A stretch of 64,000 nt of DNA from Chitinophaga sp. S165 (GCF_003182155.1 NZ_QGTG01000011.1:39307-103306), one strand, 5' to 3'. Positions 10,501 to 17,414 are shown, numbered from the stretch's first letter. Program-made: numbers and translations. Notes: generated by a model from the sequence alone, not told the origin.

Positions 10501-11875
10501 GTTGTCTGCCCTCACAAGTCGTTCTGAAATAGAGGACGTCTACCAGTTGACGCCATTCCAGCACGACCTTTTCCAGTTGTGGAAGAATAAGACGGCGCCC
10601 GAAGTATACTTCCTGCAACTCAATTATGACATCAGGGGTAATCTGGACAAAGAGCTGCTGCAACAAAGCTATCATTACGTTGTAGCCGGAAATGCCAATC
10701 TGCGTACAACATTCACAGACGATTTCGGAGTGCCCCTGCAGGTAGTGCATAGATCTATACCCGGCGGTTTCCACTATGAGGATGTAAGAGATAATGACGA
10801 TTTCGTGCTGGAAGACTTTTTGAAGAAAGACCGGAACGCCGGGATCGATATTAAAAACAGCTCGCCCGTTCGCCTCAATATCTTCCGGACAGGAGAAGAC
10901 GCATACCACTTTGTATGGAGTAAACATCACATCATTATAGACGGATGGTGCGGAAGTATCCTGGTAAAAGAGTTTTACAATGCCTATGCCAGGTTGACAA
11001 AAGGACAGCAGCTGTTGCCCGGAAAGCAACACCTCTATTCCGGATATCTCAAATGGTTGTCCGAAAGAGATGAAGCCGCAGAGATCTCTTACTGGACAGA
11101 TTATATCAATGGATACCGGAACCCGGTTAAAGGCCGCTGGAAAATAACAGACGCTCCCGGAGCATACGAAGAGCAGGAAGCCCACCTTCTTACAAGTACA
11201 GACCTTGCACAGAAGGTGAAGGAAAGATGTGCAGAGTTAGGGATAACGGAAAATGTAATGCTGCAAACTATCTGGGGCCTCTTGCTCACAAAACTGCGTG
11301 GTACGGACGATATCGTGTTTGGCGCCATTGTATCAGGCCGTCCCGATAGCCTGGAAGGTATAGAAACAATGCTGGGAGCTTTTATCAATACTATTCCTGT
11401 AAGGATAAGCTATGATCAGTCTCCGCTGTCCGCCTTCATGAAAAAAGTGCACAGGAATAATATAGCAGCTACCCGGTATCATCATGTCGACCTCGATAAA
11501 CTCGAAAAGCAATGCGGCTATAACCAGCCGTTGGTGGATAATCTTTTTGTGTTTGAGAACTATCCGGTGCAGGACCTGGTAGAAGAAAAGATCCGGAAAG
11601 AAGGAGAGGACCTGCATATGGAAGTACGGTCCACAGAACTCTTCGAAGTGAACCGCTATCCGCTTTCACTCATTATTTTCTCATCCCGCACCATTTTTAT
11701 CAAATTCAAATACAAAACGACAGTGAAACCGGAACTGGTGTCACTTTTCATCACTTACTTCGAAAAAATGATCGCAGCCGTTGCTGATGATCCGTTCCAA
11801 CAAGCCAAAGATTACACCTGCTTACAGGAATTTGAAATGGCGCTGAATGAAATAACACAAACAACAGGTATATGA
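2..11875 (+). CDS. Nonribosomal peptide synthetase, partial at 5' end
   Basis: The reading frame is open at the left edge, so the start lies outside the window; about 3957 residues are visible. Domain order from motifs (nt): end of a T domain (2-80); E1 (about 85-1440; HHLVIDGVSW at 479, RTVGWFTSVYPV near 945); C1 (1510-2790; HHILMDG at 1901); A1 (2850-4330; YTSGTTGKPKG near 3277, A10 lysine 4298); T1 (GGDS, Ser codon 4466); E2 (4600-5960; HH at 5003); C2 (6030-7310; HHIVMDG at 6422); A2 (7380-8830; YTSGSTGMPKG, A10 lysine 8807); T2 (Ser codon 8978); E3 (9110-10460; HH at 9512); C3 (10530-11840; HHIIIDG at 10925). Each visible module epimerises its residue, so three D residues are expected. 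By eye against PheA positions the A1 code reads DLTKILHIGK (Asp-like) and A2 reads DSASIMGIAK (no match known to me). The protein ends after C3 with no A, T or thioesterase domain. It overlaps the exporter gene by ATGA. Confidence 0.96.
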   Translation, partial: KDVLMYPQLKQLSERIRRSEREVSQGLVEGPVQLGAIQHAFFEHGYKHPGHYNQAVLLESLQPLEESTLRALLSRIIAHHDALRMVYRMDADGNWQQHNLGLEQEYGLHVYDLRGVADWDKQMLVACNQIQSGIDLQTGPLLQVGLFIFEDVSRILLAAHHLVIDGVSWRILFEDLSILMGQHQRGEALQLPRKSDSFQYWQEQVRHYSNSEELKQEHAYWSSLEQRSIDAIPVDHPGGSNLYRDERSEHYVLSETLTQQLQGGCHQVYGTDINDLLLCALGLSFKDVFGVRNLLIRQEGHGREQLGTSEVDVTRTVGWFTSVYPVLLNMGEGSEQDVLASLVRVKEQLHRVPNKGVGYGILRYISPAEVRDEQSYRHEPEVTFNYLGDFGVGVEDKEGERYFTYSGRNSGNAVNEEEEREELLSVQGIVAGGRLRITVSYSGLQYDTSTIRRLLESYSRHLEAVIDRLSKEEGRYKTPVDLTYKGLTIAELSELERSGVIEDVYELTPLQQGMYYHWLSSPSSTAYFEQIIYRIEGELDRASLEYGYKQIVARHAILRTSFTDLYGNVALQIVRKEATPAFTFLDLRTDSNFDLKAFAAQDRSKGFNLEEGSQMRLAVLQTGEREYTFLWSHHHILMDGWCTGIIIREFYQLYYGHRQGRMPVLPTVAPYSQYIRWLQNTDHRNSLDYWKHLLNDYNTAARFPANPVSRTTAKEKWYKEKDIVIDAALLKQLRSLCAELAITENTFIQAAWGVLLSKYNNTKDVVYGAVVSGRPGELAGVEDMVGLFINTIPVRIKYDDDTSVSGLLRQVQLDSINGLSHHHVQLAEIQSQSDLGRNLIDHILVFENYPVQDMVRKEMEERFELKIKNTDFFGSNSYDLTVLIVSDAIMKIQLKYDTGLYSDPFMEHLAANLCETLSWMLNHSNELISDARYLNDSEHNELLSFEHAAYKGEALNVVSRFENIVKQVPGNRAVIAGNGTLTYDELNNLANQLSAYLIQQQGVKNGDVIGIKLDRADKWLIVAMLAILKSAAAFLPLDGDEDNARFNAIVEDAGCKVIINPALITAFENDLEVYPVENRELPVTGADICYVIYTSGTTGKPKGVMIHHRAVLNYLEGIVGVSGIGMNDSSVITSSYAFDLIYTSLFSTIFNGGAIHLIPEDVVKTPVQLANYIIKEGVTFLKMTPTLFNILANYSDIAELLGTSSIRLIFLGGEPPLPSNIKLVRRYPHIRLFNHYGPTETTIGACVHEITDDNLAGFLARPVVGKPLANNYVYILDKNYQMLPTGAVGEICIGGEGVSSGYLHRLELTAAKFREDAWKPGQRIYCTGDLGRRLEDGTIMFLGRMDDQVKIRGYRVELGEVEEAMRSIKEVEEAKVIVRKYDFGEQELVAYWIGDETLSGMSLRNELSRSLPSYMIPAYFVHLESFPVTGNGKLDYSALPQPSDEDWYGQEYIAPVEDREQVLINICEEVLRRRPIGMLDDFFALGGDSIKSIQVVSRLRQHGYYLSVKDVLMYPQLKQLSERIRRSEREVSQGVVEGPVQLGAIQHAFFEHGYKHPGHYNQAVLLESLQPLDESTLRALLSRIIAHHDALRMVYRMDADGNWQQHNLGLEQEYGLHVYDLRGVADWDKQMLAACNQIQSGIDLQTGPLLQVGLFIFEDVSRILLAAHHLVIDGVSWRILFEDLSILMGQHQRGEALQLPRKSDSFQYWQEQVRHYSNSEELKQEHAYWSLLEQRSIDAIPVDHPGSSNLYRDERSEHYVLSETLTQQLQGSCHQVYNTDINDLLLCALGLSFKDVFGVRDLLIRQEGHGREQLGASEVDVTRTVGWFTSVYPVLLEMGEGHEQDVLTSLVRVKEQLHRVPNKGVGYGILRYISPADVRGEQSYHHEPEVTFNYLGDFGVGIEDKEGERYFTYAAQGGGNTINDQEERSELLSVQGIVTGGRLRITVSYSGLQYDRSTIQRLLESYGGHLEAVIDRLSKEEGRYKTPVDLTYKGLTIAELSELERSGAIEDVYELTPLQQGMYYHWLSSPSSSAYFEQIAYQIKGELDVKALEDAYYFIIARHAILRTGFTYDYGVPLQVVRKNVHTGFVYRDVSAEKGFSVAAFVSADRMAGFDLNGHSQMRLTVIKTGAGEYNFSWCNHHIVMDGWCSGIIINEFYQVYNYFSSGKTPVLDKVYPYASYVRWLSRVNPDVSLNYWNNYLSGYSSVASVPAAKTGKSVTGREMKNKSTILSPSDVSRIRTLCSEMGITENSFFQTAWGILLGRYNNTRDVVFGGVVSGRPAELEGVERIVGLFINTVPLRLKYEADTPVSVLLKDMQAANIEGMGHHYIQLAQIQSRHELGAALFDHVFIFENYPVEEMVEAAGKEQGTSINILSTEVFAENNYPFSIVILPGQQVEVRFMYDAGKYTDTSIERLCGHFLELVGNMIADPLQKVSGLSYIPLAERRQLWNDSNGPEITYPVNKTLPQLFTEQAVRRADHPAVVFRDHTLTYAELDRLSDHLACYLSSYCGLRPGDVAGMKLKRSEWAVVSILGIMKAGCVYVPIDVAYPADRIAYMEDDSACRVILDETFISQFRNWSAANPDARKNEVPSTAADLAYILYTSGSTGMPKGVMLEHGTVINTLYNIRDIVGVTEEDKGLEFSSLSFDSSIAEIFMVLLSGATLHVIDEEVKSDPLKLRDYIRRHQVSLASLPPVYLKVMDIAEEDGLRKLISMGEAAVKSVAQRFSQFGRFFNGYGPTEGSIAVSMHYMPAEAITEDLDIIPIGKAFGNAEMLLLDDALELVPVGVIGEICIGGTGVSRGYLNKPGLTAEKFISHPYRSGKRLYRTGDLGRRKEDGNIEFIGRKDDQVKLRGQRIELGEIEKVLCAYENITDALVVLKEQPEGDKYLAAYVVNPPTEKRVSVQALRDYLSGKLPVYMVPAAFSVLDSFPLTPNGKIDRKGLPEPQEGDTAGQTAYVPPRTEQERLLVETCEDILRHSGIGMLDDFFALGGDSIKSIQLVSRMRQQGYHLQVGDVLDYPLLEEMSRKIKKGVRAIPQGPVTGDVLPGPIQLAYLLSDQPDKHYYNQAVLLRSSERLDVEILQAIFAIIVSHHDALRMVFRYNENKWGQHNLGLDQRYGMTVRDLRQQADWRAQMEQHCVAVQSGISLSDGPLFHACVFQCPDEDRLLLVAHHLVVDGVSWRILLEDLGTLYEQGIAGQPMKLPQKTDSLQYWMEQQHRYASSPALLAEVPYWKAITGQALPSFPVDDATGSNSFSDENTVSFVLGKEDTTMLQTRCYQAYNTEINDILLTVLGLAVKQSLGTDRFLVQLEGHGREHIGADIDVTRTVGWFTSVYPVLMDYSAQHTAVRHLIETKERLHRIPNKGIGFGILRHLSPASLHGGLTYSVAPAITFNYLGDFNSGTGSRTDKADPRFKLSGEAHGSAVSDQQHRDTLLAVSGIIVNGELRISVSYSSKQYLKPTVDKLLNTYRQVLQDLIPVLTQAQKQLTPVDLTYTGLRIDELSALTSRSEIEDVYQLTPFQHDLFQLWKNKTAPEVYFLQLNYDIRGNLDKELLQQSYHYVVAGNANLRTTFTDDFGVPLQVVHRSIPGGFHYEDVRDNDDFVLEDFLKKDRNAGIDIKNSSPVRLNIFRTGEDAYHFVWSKHHIIIDGWCGSILVKEFYNAYARLTKGQQLLPGKQHLYSGYLKWLSERDEAAEISYWTDYINGYRNPVKGRWKITDAPGAYEEQEAHLLTSTDLAQKVKERCAELGITENVMLQTIWGLLLTKLRGTDDIVFGAIVSGRPDSLEGIETMLGAFINTIPVRISYDQSPLSAFMKKVHRNNIAATRYHHVDLDKLEKQCGYNQPLVDNLFVFENYPVQDLVEEKIRKEGEDLHMEVRSTELFEVNRYPLSLIIFSSRTIFIKFKYKTTVKPELVSLFITYFEKMIAAVADDPFQQAKDYTCLQEFEMALNEITQTTGI
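4526..6117 (+). repeat. Long direct repeat in NRPS, copy 2
   Basis: Second copy of the repeat at 2-1593, same frame, offset 4524 bp. Differences are scattered single bases plus a short divergent patch near 5746-5790, matching the patch near 1222-1262 in copy 1. The third T-E-C segment (from about 9060) is clearly diverged and does not belong to this repeat. Confidence 0.93.
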
Positions 11876-13494
11876 CAGGCGATTTGTTCAAGATCCTTAA
11901 GATGCGCGATTACCTTCGCTTCCTCCTGCTGAATATTTTGGTAGGAGGAGTGAACTTCGCATTCCTTTCCTTTATTAACTTCCTGATGAACCGGACAGTG
12001 TTGGGAGAAATGCGGGAGATCAACTTCACCTATATAGGTGCTTTTGTTGTAATTATTGCTGTCTTCCTGCTTTCCCGTAGAGCATTGTCGTTACAGATCA
12101 TCCGCTTCTCTCAGCATTTCTTCTGGTCCCTGAGAAAGGAAATACTGCAGCTCATCGCAAATGCGAAGTATGGAGAGATGAGTACACAGAAAGACAAAAT
12201 AACGGCCGCTTTGGTAGGTGATGTGAATGTGCTCTCCGCCGCCTCCGTCACCCTGATCTATTTCTCAAGTTCCTTGGTGGTTACCGTATTCTGTCTGATC
12301 TATCTTGCCGGTATATCCTGGATCTTATTTGCTATCACCATTTGCGTAATAGTAGCTGGAGCAATGATCTACCTGTCCCGTAACAAATACTACAGCGCAT
12401 TGCTGAAGCTGGCCAGGCAACGGGAGAACGAGTTTGTATCCTATTTCAATATGATGATGGGAGGTCACAAGGAAATACTCATTAACAGGGCCAAAGGGAA
12501 GGATATTTATGACCGTAAGATCGTTCCGGTCGCAGAACTGGCCACCGAACAAAATACCATCGCCCTTAACGGATATCTCAATAACCAGATCATAGGACGC
12601 ACCTTGTTGTATTGCCTTATAGGTATCATCTTGCTGCTGGTTGCAGTTATCTTTAAACTTCCTTCTACAGCTGTGGTGAACTACCTCGTTGTACTTTTAT
12701 TCCTGCGTGTGGAGATCGAAAATATCATGAGCAGCTTTCCGGCAATTGTACAGGGTAAGGTGGCTGCTGAACGGGTCATGCAACTGAAGAATGACCTCGC
12801 CCCCCTGTATGCCCGGAATTTACCTGCTGATCCGGATGCCGCTGTAATGGAATTTGAAAGCCTCTCACTACGGGGAGTGGAATTCTCTTATAATGGAGGT
12901 TTTAAGGTAGGTCCCGTAAACCTCGATGTGAACAAAGGCGATATCATTTTCATCTACGGCGGCAATGGCAGCGGTAAGACAACACTGATGTTCCTGCTGC
13001 TGGGACTATTGGGCAGATCGGCCGGTACCACATCCGTTAACGGACAATGTTTAAAAGACGATGAATACGAAAGTTTCCTGCGTTTATACGCCGTCGTATT
13101 CAGCGATTTCTATTTGTTCGATGAATTCTACGGCATCAATGACCTGGATGAAGAAAAATTGTCACGCTACCTGCACCTGTTTCAAATGGAATCGAAAGTC
13201 AGCTTCCAGAAAAACAAGTACTCTGCTACGAACCTGTCCACAGGACAGCGTAAGCGACTGGCTATTATTGCGGCGTTAATGGAAGGCAGGCAGATCCTTT
13301 TGCTGGATGAATGGGCCGCCGACCAGGACCCATTTTTCAGAAAGAAATTTTATACACAGATCCTTCCAGCATTAAAAGAAGAGGGAATTACAATAGTGGC
13401 AATTACCCACGACGATAAATATTATTCCTGTGCTGACCGGATCTACAAAATGGAGGAAGGAAGATTAAGCCACGAGATCCTGCAAAAAAAATAA
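11872..13494 (+). CDS. Cyclic-peptide-type ABC exporter, fused permease and ATPase
   Basis: A 540-residue half-transporter. About six hydrophobic segments fill residues 15-290, and a nucleotide-binding domain occupies roughly 320-540. Walker A is GGNGSGKTT (Lys369), the signature is LSTGQRKR (455-462), Walker B is LLLDEWAADQDP (Asp479, Glu480), and the switch His is 513 in AITHDD. The DEWAADQDP form of Walker B is typical of the SyrD/PvdE exporters found next to NRPS genes. The ATG overlaps the synthetase stop codon as ATGA, so translation is coupled. The probable job is moving the peptide, or a lipopeptide precursor, across the inner membrane. Substrate is inferred from context only. Confidence 0.92.
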   Translation: MTGDLFKILKMRDYLRFLLLNILVGGVNFAFLSFINFLMNRTVLGEMREINFTYIGAFVVIIAVFLLSRRALSLQIIRFSQHFFWSLRKEILQLIANAKYGEMSTQKDKITAALVGDVNVLSAASVTLIYFSSSLVVTVFCLIYLAGISWILFAITICVIVAGAMIYLSRNKYYSALLKLARQRENEFVSYFNMMMGGHKEILINRAKGKDIYDRKIVPVAELATEQNTIALNGYLNNQIIGRTLLYCLIGIILLLVAVIFKLPSTAVVNYLVVLLFLRVEIENIMSSFPAIVQGKVAAERVMQLKNDLAPLYARNLPADPDAAVMEFESLSLRGVEFSYNGGFKVGPVNLDVNKGDIIFIYGGNGSGKTTLMFLLLGLLGRSAGTTSVNGQCLKDDEYESFLRLYAVVFSDFYLFDEFYGINDLDEEKLSRYLHLFQMESKVSFQKNKYSATNLSTGQRKRLAIIAALMEGRQILLLDEWAADQDPFFRKKFYTQILPALKEEGITIVAITHDDKYYSCADRIYKMEEGRLSHEILQKK

Positions 13495-13500
13495 AAGAAT

Positions 13501-15102
13501 ATGAGCCCTGAGAAATATTACCTTAAGCCTAATGTAGTAATTGAACCGATGGTAGACAGATGGTATGCATGGAGTCATTTGATCTCTCCTGCAACAGCTG
13601 CGATGAATATCGTAGGCCGGCACCTGTCAATTATGGAGTCATATGTTATGGCCCCCGAGATCCACGCAGAAGCCGTACTGAACCCGCAGATGAAAGGCGG
13701 TCCTTTTATGGACCTGGCCGGGAACAGGGCAGAAGAAGTAGCTGCGCTGAAAGACAGTACACTGGCTAAACGTCATAATATGGTGCGTTTCGCACAGGCG
13801 GTTAAGGAACTGGACGACCTGCTGCGCAATGAAGCCAAAGGGTTCGCGCTGGAACAGCTGTATAAAAAAGTACCCGATATCCTGAAAGGATATGTAGAGT
13901 TATTCTATGACCGTAATAACAATCCTGACTTCCGCTTCTTTGAAGCATTGCTGTACGAAAGTGAATTCTACGACAAGAGCGCGCAAAGTATCGCCTTATG
14001 GGTAACCGACAACGATCACAGGCCCTTTTGTCTCAGCACACCGCGCCTGGAAGAAAAAGATGTATTGCTGCTGGATCTTCCCCTCGCAGACCCGGCCATC
14101 GATGAACTGGCCCGGATGAAGAAAACACCGCAGACGATTGAATACATCGCAGATCTTTTAAAAATACCTGCCGCTAAGATGGACCTGTTCCACAGCTTTT
14201 TTACAACTGAAGCCTTGCCGGAATATAGTCGCTACCAGGGCGATAAGATCCGCATGCGGTATTTTGGACATGCCTGTATCCTGATCGAAACAAAAGACAT
14301 CAGCATCCTGGTAGATCCCTTGATCAGCTATTATGGGTATCAGTCAGACGTAGCTCACTATTCAGATATTGACCTGCCCGACACGATAGACTATGTCCTC
14401 ATCACCCATAACCATCAGGATCATATCTTATTCGAAACGCTTTTGCCGCTCAGGCACCGTATAAAAAATATAATAGTACCCCGCACTTCAGGTGGGAAGC
14501 TGGAAGACCCGAGTCTGAAACTCATGTTCAATAGCATCGGGTTCAATAACGTAACGGAGATCGGCGAAATGGAAAACATCCGCTTTGCGGATGCCACTAT
14601 TACCGGCCTTCCTTTTACAGGTGAGCACAGTGATCTGAACATAGCCACCAAAGCCTGCTTCAAGGTACAGATAGACGGGTTCAAGCTGCTCTTCATGGCC
14701 GATTCCCGCGTTGTTGAGCCGGCATTGTATGAGCATGTGAGTAAGATCACCGGACCCATTGACGTACTGTTCCTCGGCATGGAATGCGATGGGGCGCCAT
14801 TGTCATGGTTATACGGACCTTTGCTGACAAAGAAGATCCAGAGAGAACAGGATGGCAGCAGACGCCTGTCAGGATCAGACTGTGCCAAAGGAATGTCCCT
14901 GGTGGAGATCTTTAAGCCGAAGGAGTTGTATGTTTATGCAATGGGACAGGAGCCCTGGCTTGAATTTATCAGCAGTATTAAATACACTGATGAGTCAAAT
15001 CCTATTATTCAATCACAGAAACTAATAGATCTTTGTAAAGAAAAGGACATTATATCGGAACGTTTGTATGGAGAGAAAGAACTCTTCTACGAAAAGAATT
15101 GA
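13501..15102 (+). CDS. CmlA-type di-iron beta-hydroxylase (metallo-beta-lactamase fold)
   Basis: A 533-residue protein with an N-terminal domain of about 240 residues and a C-terminal metallo-beta-lactamase fold. The metal motif HNHQDH gives His303, His305, Asp307 and His308, with Glu375 (TGEHSDL) and Asp401 (FMADSR). From memory, chloramphenicol hydroxylase CmlA (about 532 residues) uses His305, His307, Asp309, His310, Glu377 and Asp403, a constant shift of two. CmlA hydroxylates the beta carbon of an amino acid held on an NRPS T domain. The gene starts six bases after the exporter, in the same operon. The nearest candidate substrate is the residue loaded by the Asp-like A1 domain, which is inference. 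A generic MBL hydrolase is the alternative, but the length, N-terminal domain and Glu ligand argue for CmlA. Confidence 0.85.
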   Translation: MSPEKYYLKPNVVIEPMVDRWYAWSHLISPATAAMNIVGRHLSIMESYVMAPEIHAEAVLNPQMKGGPFMDLAGNRAEEVAALKDSTLAKRHNMVRFAQAVKELDDLLRNEAKGFALEQLYKKVPDILKGYVELFYDRNNNPDFRFFEALLYESEFYDKSAQSIALWVTDNDHRPFCLSTPRLEEKDVLLLDLPLADPAIDELARMKKTPQTIEYIADLLKIPAAKMDLFHSFFTTEALPEYSRYQGDKIRMRYFGHACILIETKDISILVDPLISYYGYQSDVAHYSDIDLPDTIDYVLITHNHQDHILFETLLPLRHRIKNIIVPRTSGGKLEDPSLKLMFNSIGFNNVTEIGEMENIRFADATITGLPFTGEHSDLNIATKACFKVQIDGFKLLFMADSRVVEPALYEHVSKITGPIDVLFLGMECDGAPLSWLYGPLLTKKIQREQDGSRRLSGSDCAKGMSLVEIFKPKELYVYAMGQEPWLEFISSIKYTDESNPIIQSQKLIDLCKEKDIISERLYGEKELFYEKN

Positions 15103-15121
15103 ATAATTAAAGATAGTTAGT

Positions 15122-16048
15122 ATGAATTGTAAAAGAAGCATTGCACTGATTGTTCTTATGCTGATGTATCTCGCATCCTGGTCACAACAACGGCCGGTAT
15201 ACATTTACAGGAATGCTAAAGACAGCCTTCAGAATTTTTATACGGTGCGTCAGCCGGCAGATAAGGTAAAAGGAGCTATTGTCCTGATTAGTACAGGGCT
15301 GTCTGAAGCCGCGAAGAAAGCCGCCTACGAAAAAGGGGTCCTCTTAATGACAGCAGTGCTTACAGATAATGATCTCGACTTTCTGATGGATGACCTGTTA
15401 CTGAAAAGACTGGATTCAATGATCAATGAAGCAGCCATAAAGTACCAGATCCCCGCCGGTAAAATAGTCATAGGCGGTATGTCGGCTGCAGGCGCTACAG
15501 CAGTCCGGTTCGCAGAGTATTGTGCGCGCAATGAAAGCGCTTTTAAGATCATGCCCGTGGCAGTATTTGCCGCCGACCCTCCCTTAGACTATGAGCGGCT
15601 CTACAATGAATCGGAAAGTTCTGTTCTCAGGAACTATAATGACGATGCCGTTACTGAAGGCAAACAACTGATGGCATTATTTAAAAGTAAACTGAAAGGT
15701 TCACCCGGGGAGAACAGGAATGCATATGAACGGGTATCCCCGTTCAGCCATACAAAGGAACACGGAGGGAACGCCGCTGTCCTTAAGGATATGCACGTGA
15801 GAATGTATTCCGAACCCGATATCAACTGGTGGATCAATAACCGTGGGAAAGATTTTTACGACATTAATGTATTGGATATCGCCGCTTTTATTAACCAGCT
15901 GAGATTACTCGGCAATAAAAATGCAGAATTAATAGCGACAGACAACAAAGGCTATAGAAAAGACGGAAGCAGACACCCGCATTCCTGGAGTATTGTCGAT
16001 GACGTCGCACTGCTCGAATGGAGCATCCGTTTATTTGAAACCCGTTAA
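15122..16048 (+). CDS. Secreted alpha/beta-hydrolase-fold protein
   Basis: 308 residues with a signal peptide (hydrophobic core LIVLMLMYLA, cleavage near SWSQQ). The nucleophile elbow is GGMSAAG with Ser121, and His287 in HPHSW is a candidate catalytic histidine; the acid is not assigned. The gene lies 19 bp after the hydroxylase stop and on the same strand, so it probably belongs to the NRPS operon. As a periplasmic serine hydrolase it could mature or release the peptide, for example by removing an acyl or peptide leader, or it could be unrelated. It is not a canonical NRPS thioesterase because it carries an export signal. The family is not recognised beyond the fold. Confidence 0.75.
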   Translation: MNCKRSIALIVLMLMYLASWSQQRPVYIYRNAKDSLQNFYTVRQPADKVKGAIVLISTGLSEAAKKAAYEKGVLLMTAVLTDNDLDFLMDDLLLKRLDSMINEAAIKYQIPAGKIVIGGMSAAGATAVRFAEYCARNESAFKIMPVAVFAADPPLDYERLYNESESSVLRNYNDDAVTEGKQLMALFKSKLKGSPGENRNAYERVSPFSHTKEHGGNAAVLKDMHVRMYSEPDINWWINNRGKDFYDINVLDIAAFINQLRLLGNKNAELIATDNKGYRKDGSRHPHSWSIVDDVALLEWSIRLFETR

Positions 16049-16064
16049 TACCATTAACCCGCAT

Positions 16065-16385
16065 ATGAAAGTGTTTCCTACAGCTGCATCCGGAACAGTA
16101 ATTCCGGGCATGGGAGCATTTGATGACGGCGATTACATCACACCCTTTATCCGGAAAGGATTTGACGACAGGATCTTTGATCATGTCGTCAAAACTAGCA
16201 AGGATGCTGCTGCGCTTGGAACAAAAGACCTGAAAGAGGCCGGTATCTTTTGCGGCCCTCAAACCGGCGGATTACTGGCAGCTGTAGTAGAACTTGTCCG
16301 GCAAGGCATACTCACAGGAGATATCGTTCTTATCTCCGGAGATGCAGGATGGAAGAATCTTGATAAGTTGTCGGTCGGGCATTAA
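16065..16385 (+). pseudogene. C-terminal remnant of a cysteine-synthase-family PLP enzyme
   Basis: The frame encodes about 107 residues that resemble only the last third of cysteine synthase / cystathionine beta-synthase family proteins. It has an IPGMGAFDDGDYITP stretch, then GIFCGPQTGGLLAAV, then GDIVLISGDAGWKN. In CysK-like proteins these correspond to the G-x-GAG-x-P segment, the G-x-SSGA phosphate-site helix and the V-x-P-D-x-G strand. The PLP lysine and the N-terminal two thirds are missing, since the upstream bases belong to the hydrolase gene. The frame runs in from position 15993, and 16065 is the first ATG in the homologous part. Such enzymes make diaminopropionate-type monomers in some NRPS clusters, so it may be a lost biosynthetic gene. 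It ends exactly where the convergent GH43 gene ends. Confidence 0.7.
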
Positions 16386-17351
16386 CTACTTTGTCTGCAA
16401 CAGCCTGAACGAGGCCGTATCTGCTACCAGCACGTCCGGCCCTCCTTTCATTGGTTTGAACGCCAGTTTTAGTATGCCCGTCATACGCGGTGAAACCTGC
16501 TCTTCCGAGCGATGAGTATGCATGACATAGTGCATGCCGCCTTTTTTATCAGTGAATACATCACCATGACCTGTTCCATTATATCCGATGTTTTTCCGGC
16601 TGATGATAGGATTGCTCTCATATTTCTCCCAGGGGCCGAGTGGGGAAGAAGCTGTAGCATATCCCACCGCATAATCCTTATTGCGGAAATCATTCGCAGA
16701 ATAGATCAGGTAATAAGTGTTCTTGTGCTTTAACACTGTAGGCCCTTCCGTTACAGGCCAGTCCGAATTGGCAGTATTTTCCCACGGTTCCATACCTGCA
16801 ATGCATTCCTTTTCTGTTCCTGTAATTACATCCGACAGGTCAGGTTTCATTTCCGTTACAAAGATCCGGTTGCCTTGTTGCAACTTGACATGATAGAGAT
16901 ACACTTTTCCACCTTTATCAAAAAACAGGAACGGATCGATCTGTTTGCCGCTACCGCTGAGTGCAACGGGCTTCTCCTGCCTGAACGGTCCCGCAGGATC
17001 AGGCGCTTTGGCAATCGCTATTTGCTCGTTCGCGGTATATGCCATGTAATAAGCGCCTTTATACGAAATGATCTGCGGCGCCCAAAAACCACTGGTACCA
17101 AAAGACTCACCCTTAGTCAGTGCTAACCCGCCGGCGCTTTTTGTTGCAGGCTTCCAGGTTTCAAGGTCTTCAGATTCCAGGACAGGAAATCCCTGGTTAC
17201 TCCCCGTTCCATATAAGTAATACTTCCCCTTGTCCTTAAATACCGTCGGATCAGCAAGGAATACGGGTAGCTGCTGCGCCATGCTTACGGATGTCATGCC
17301 GCCAGCGAACAATGCAATGCAAAAAGTTCTCTTCAGATTTTTCATAGTCAT
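16386..17351 (-). CDS. Secreted glycoside hydrolase family 43
   Basis: 321 residues with an N-terminal signal peptide ending near VSMAQQ. The second Met (residue 3) may be the true start. The five-bladed-propeller GH43 triad is visible: base Asp34 in LADPTVF, pKa modulator Asp139 in KQIDPFLFF, and acid Glu202 in TEGPTVL. Length fits a single-domain GH43 without an accessory domain. The family contains arabinanases, arabinofuranosidases and xylosidases; the exact specificity cannot be read here. It converges on the PLP-enzyme remnant with no gap at all (stops at 16385 and 16386). Confidence 0.9.
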   Translation of the reverse strand: MTMKNLKRTFCIALFAGGMTSVSMAQQLPVFLADPTVFKDKGKYYLYGTGSNQGFPVLESEDLETWKPATKSAGGLALTKGESFGTSGFWAPQIISYKGAYYMAYTANEQIAIAKAPDPAGPFRQEKPVALSGSGKQIDPFLFFDKGGKVYLYHVKLQQGNRIFVTEMKPDLSDVITGTEKECIAGMEPWENTANSDWPVTEGPTVLKHKNTYYLIYSANDFRNKDYAVGYATASSPLGPWEKYESNPIISRKNIGYNGTGHGDVFTDKKGGMHYVMHTHRSEEQVSPRMTGILKLAFKPMKGGPDVLVADTASFRLLQTK

Positions 17352-17414
17352 TAAAGATAATATAGCAGTCGCATACTTTCAGCAATAAATAGCGTGATTG
17401 CTTGTTGGCCTACC

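Noticed and set aside
10349..11185. Long minus-strand frame of 278 residues opposite the NRPS
   Set aside because: It is antisense to conserved E and C domain sequence and shows no domain; a composition shadow.
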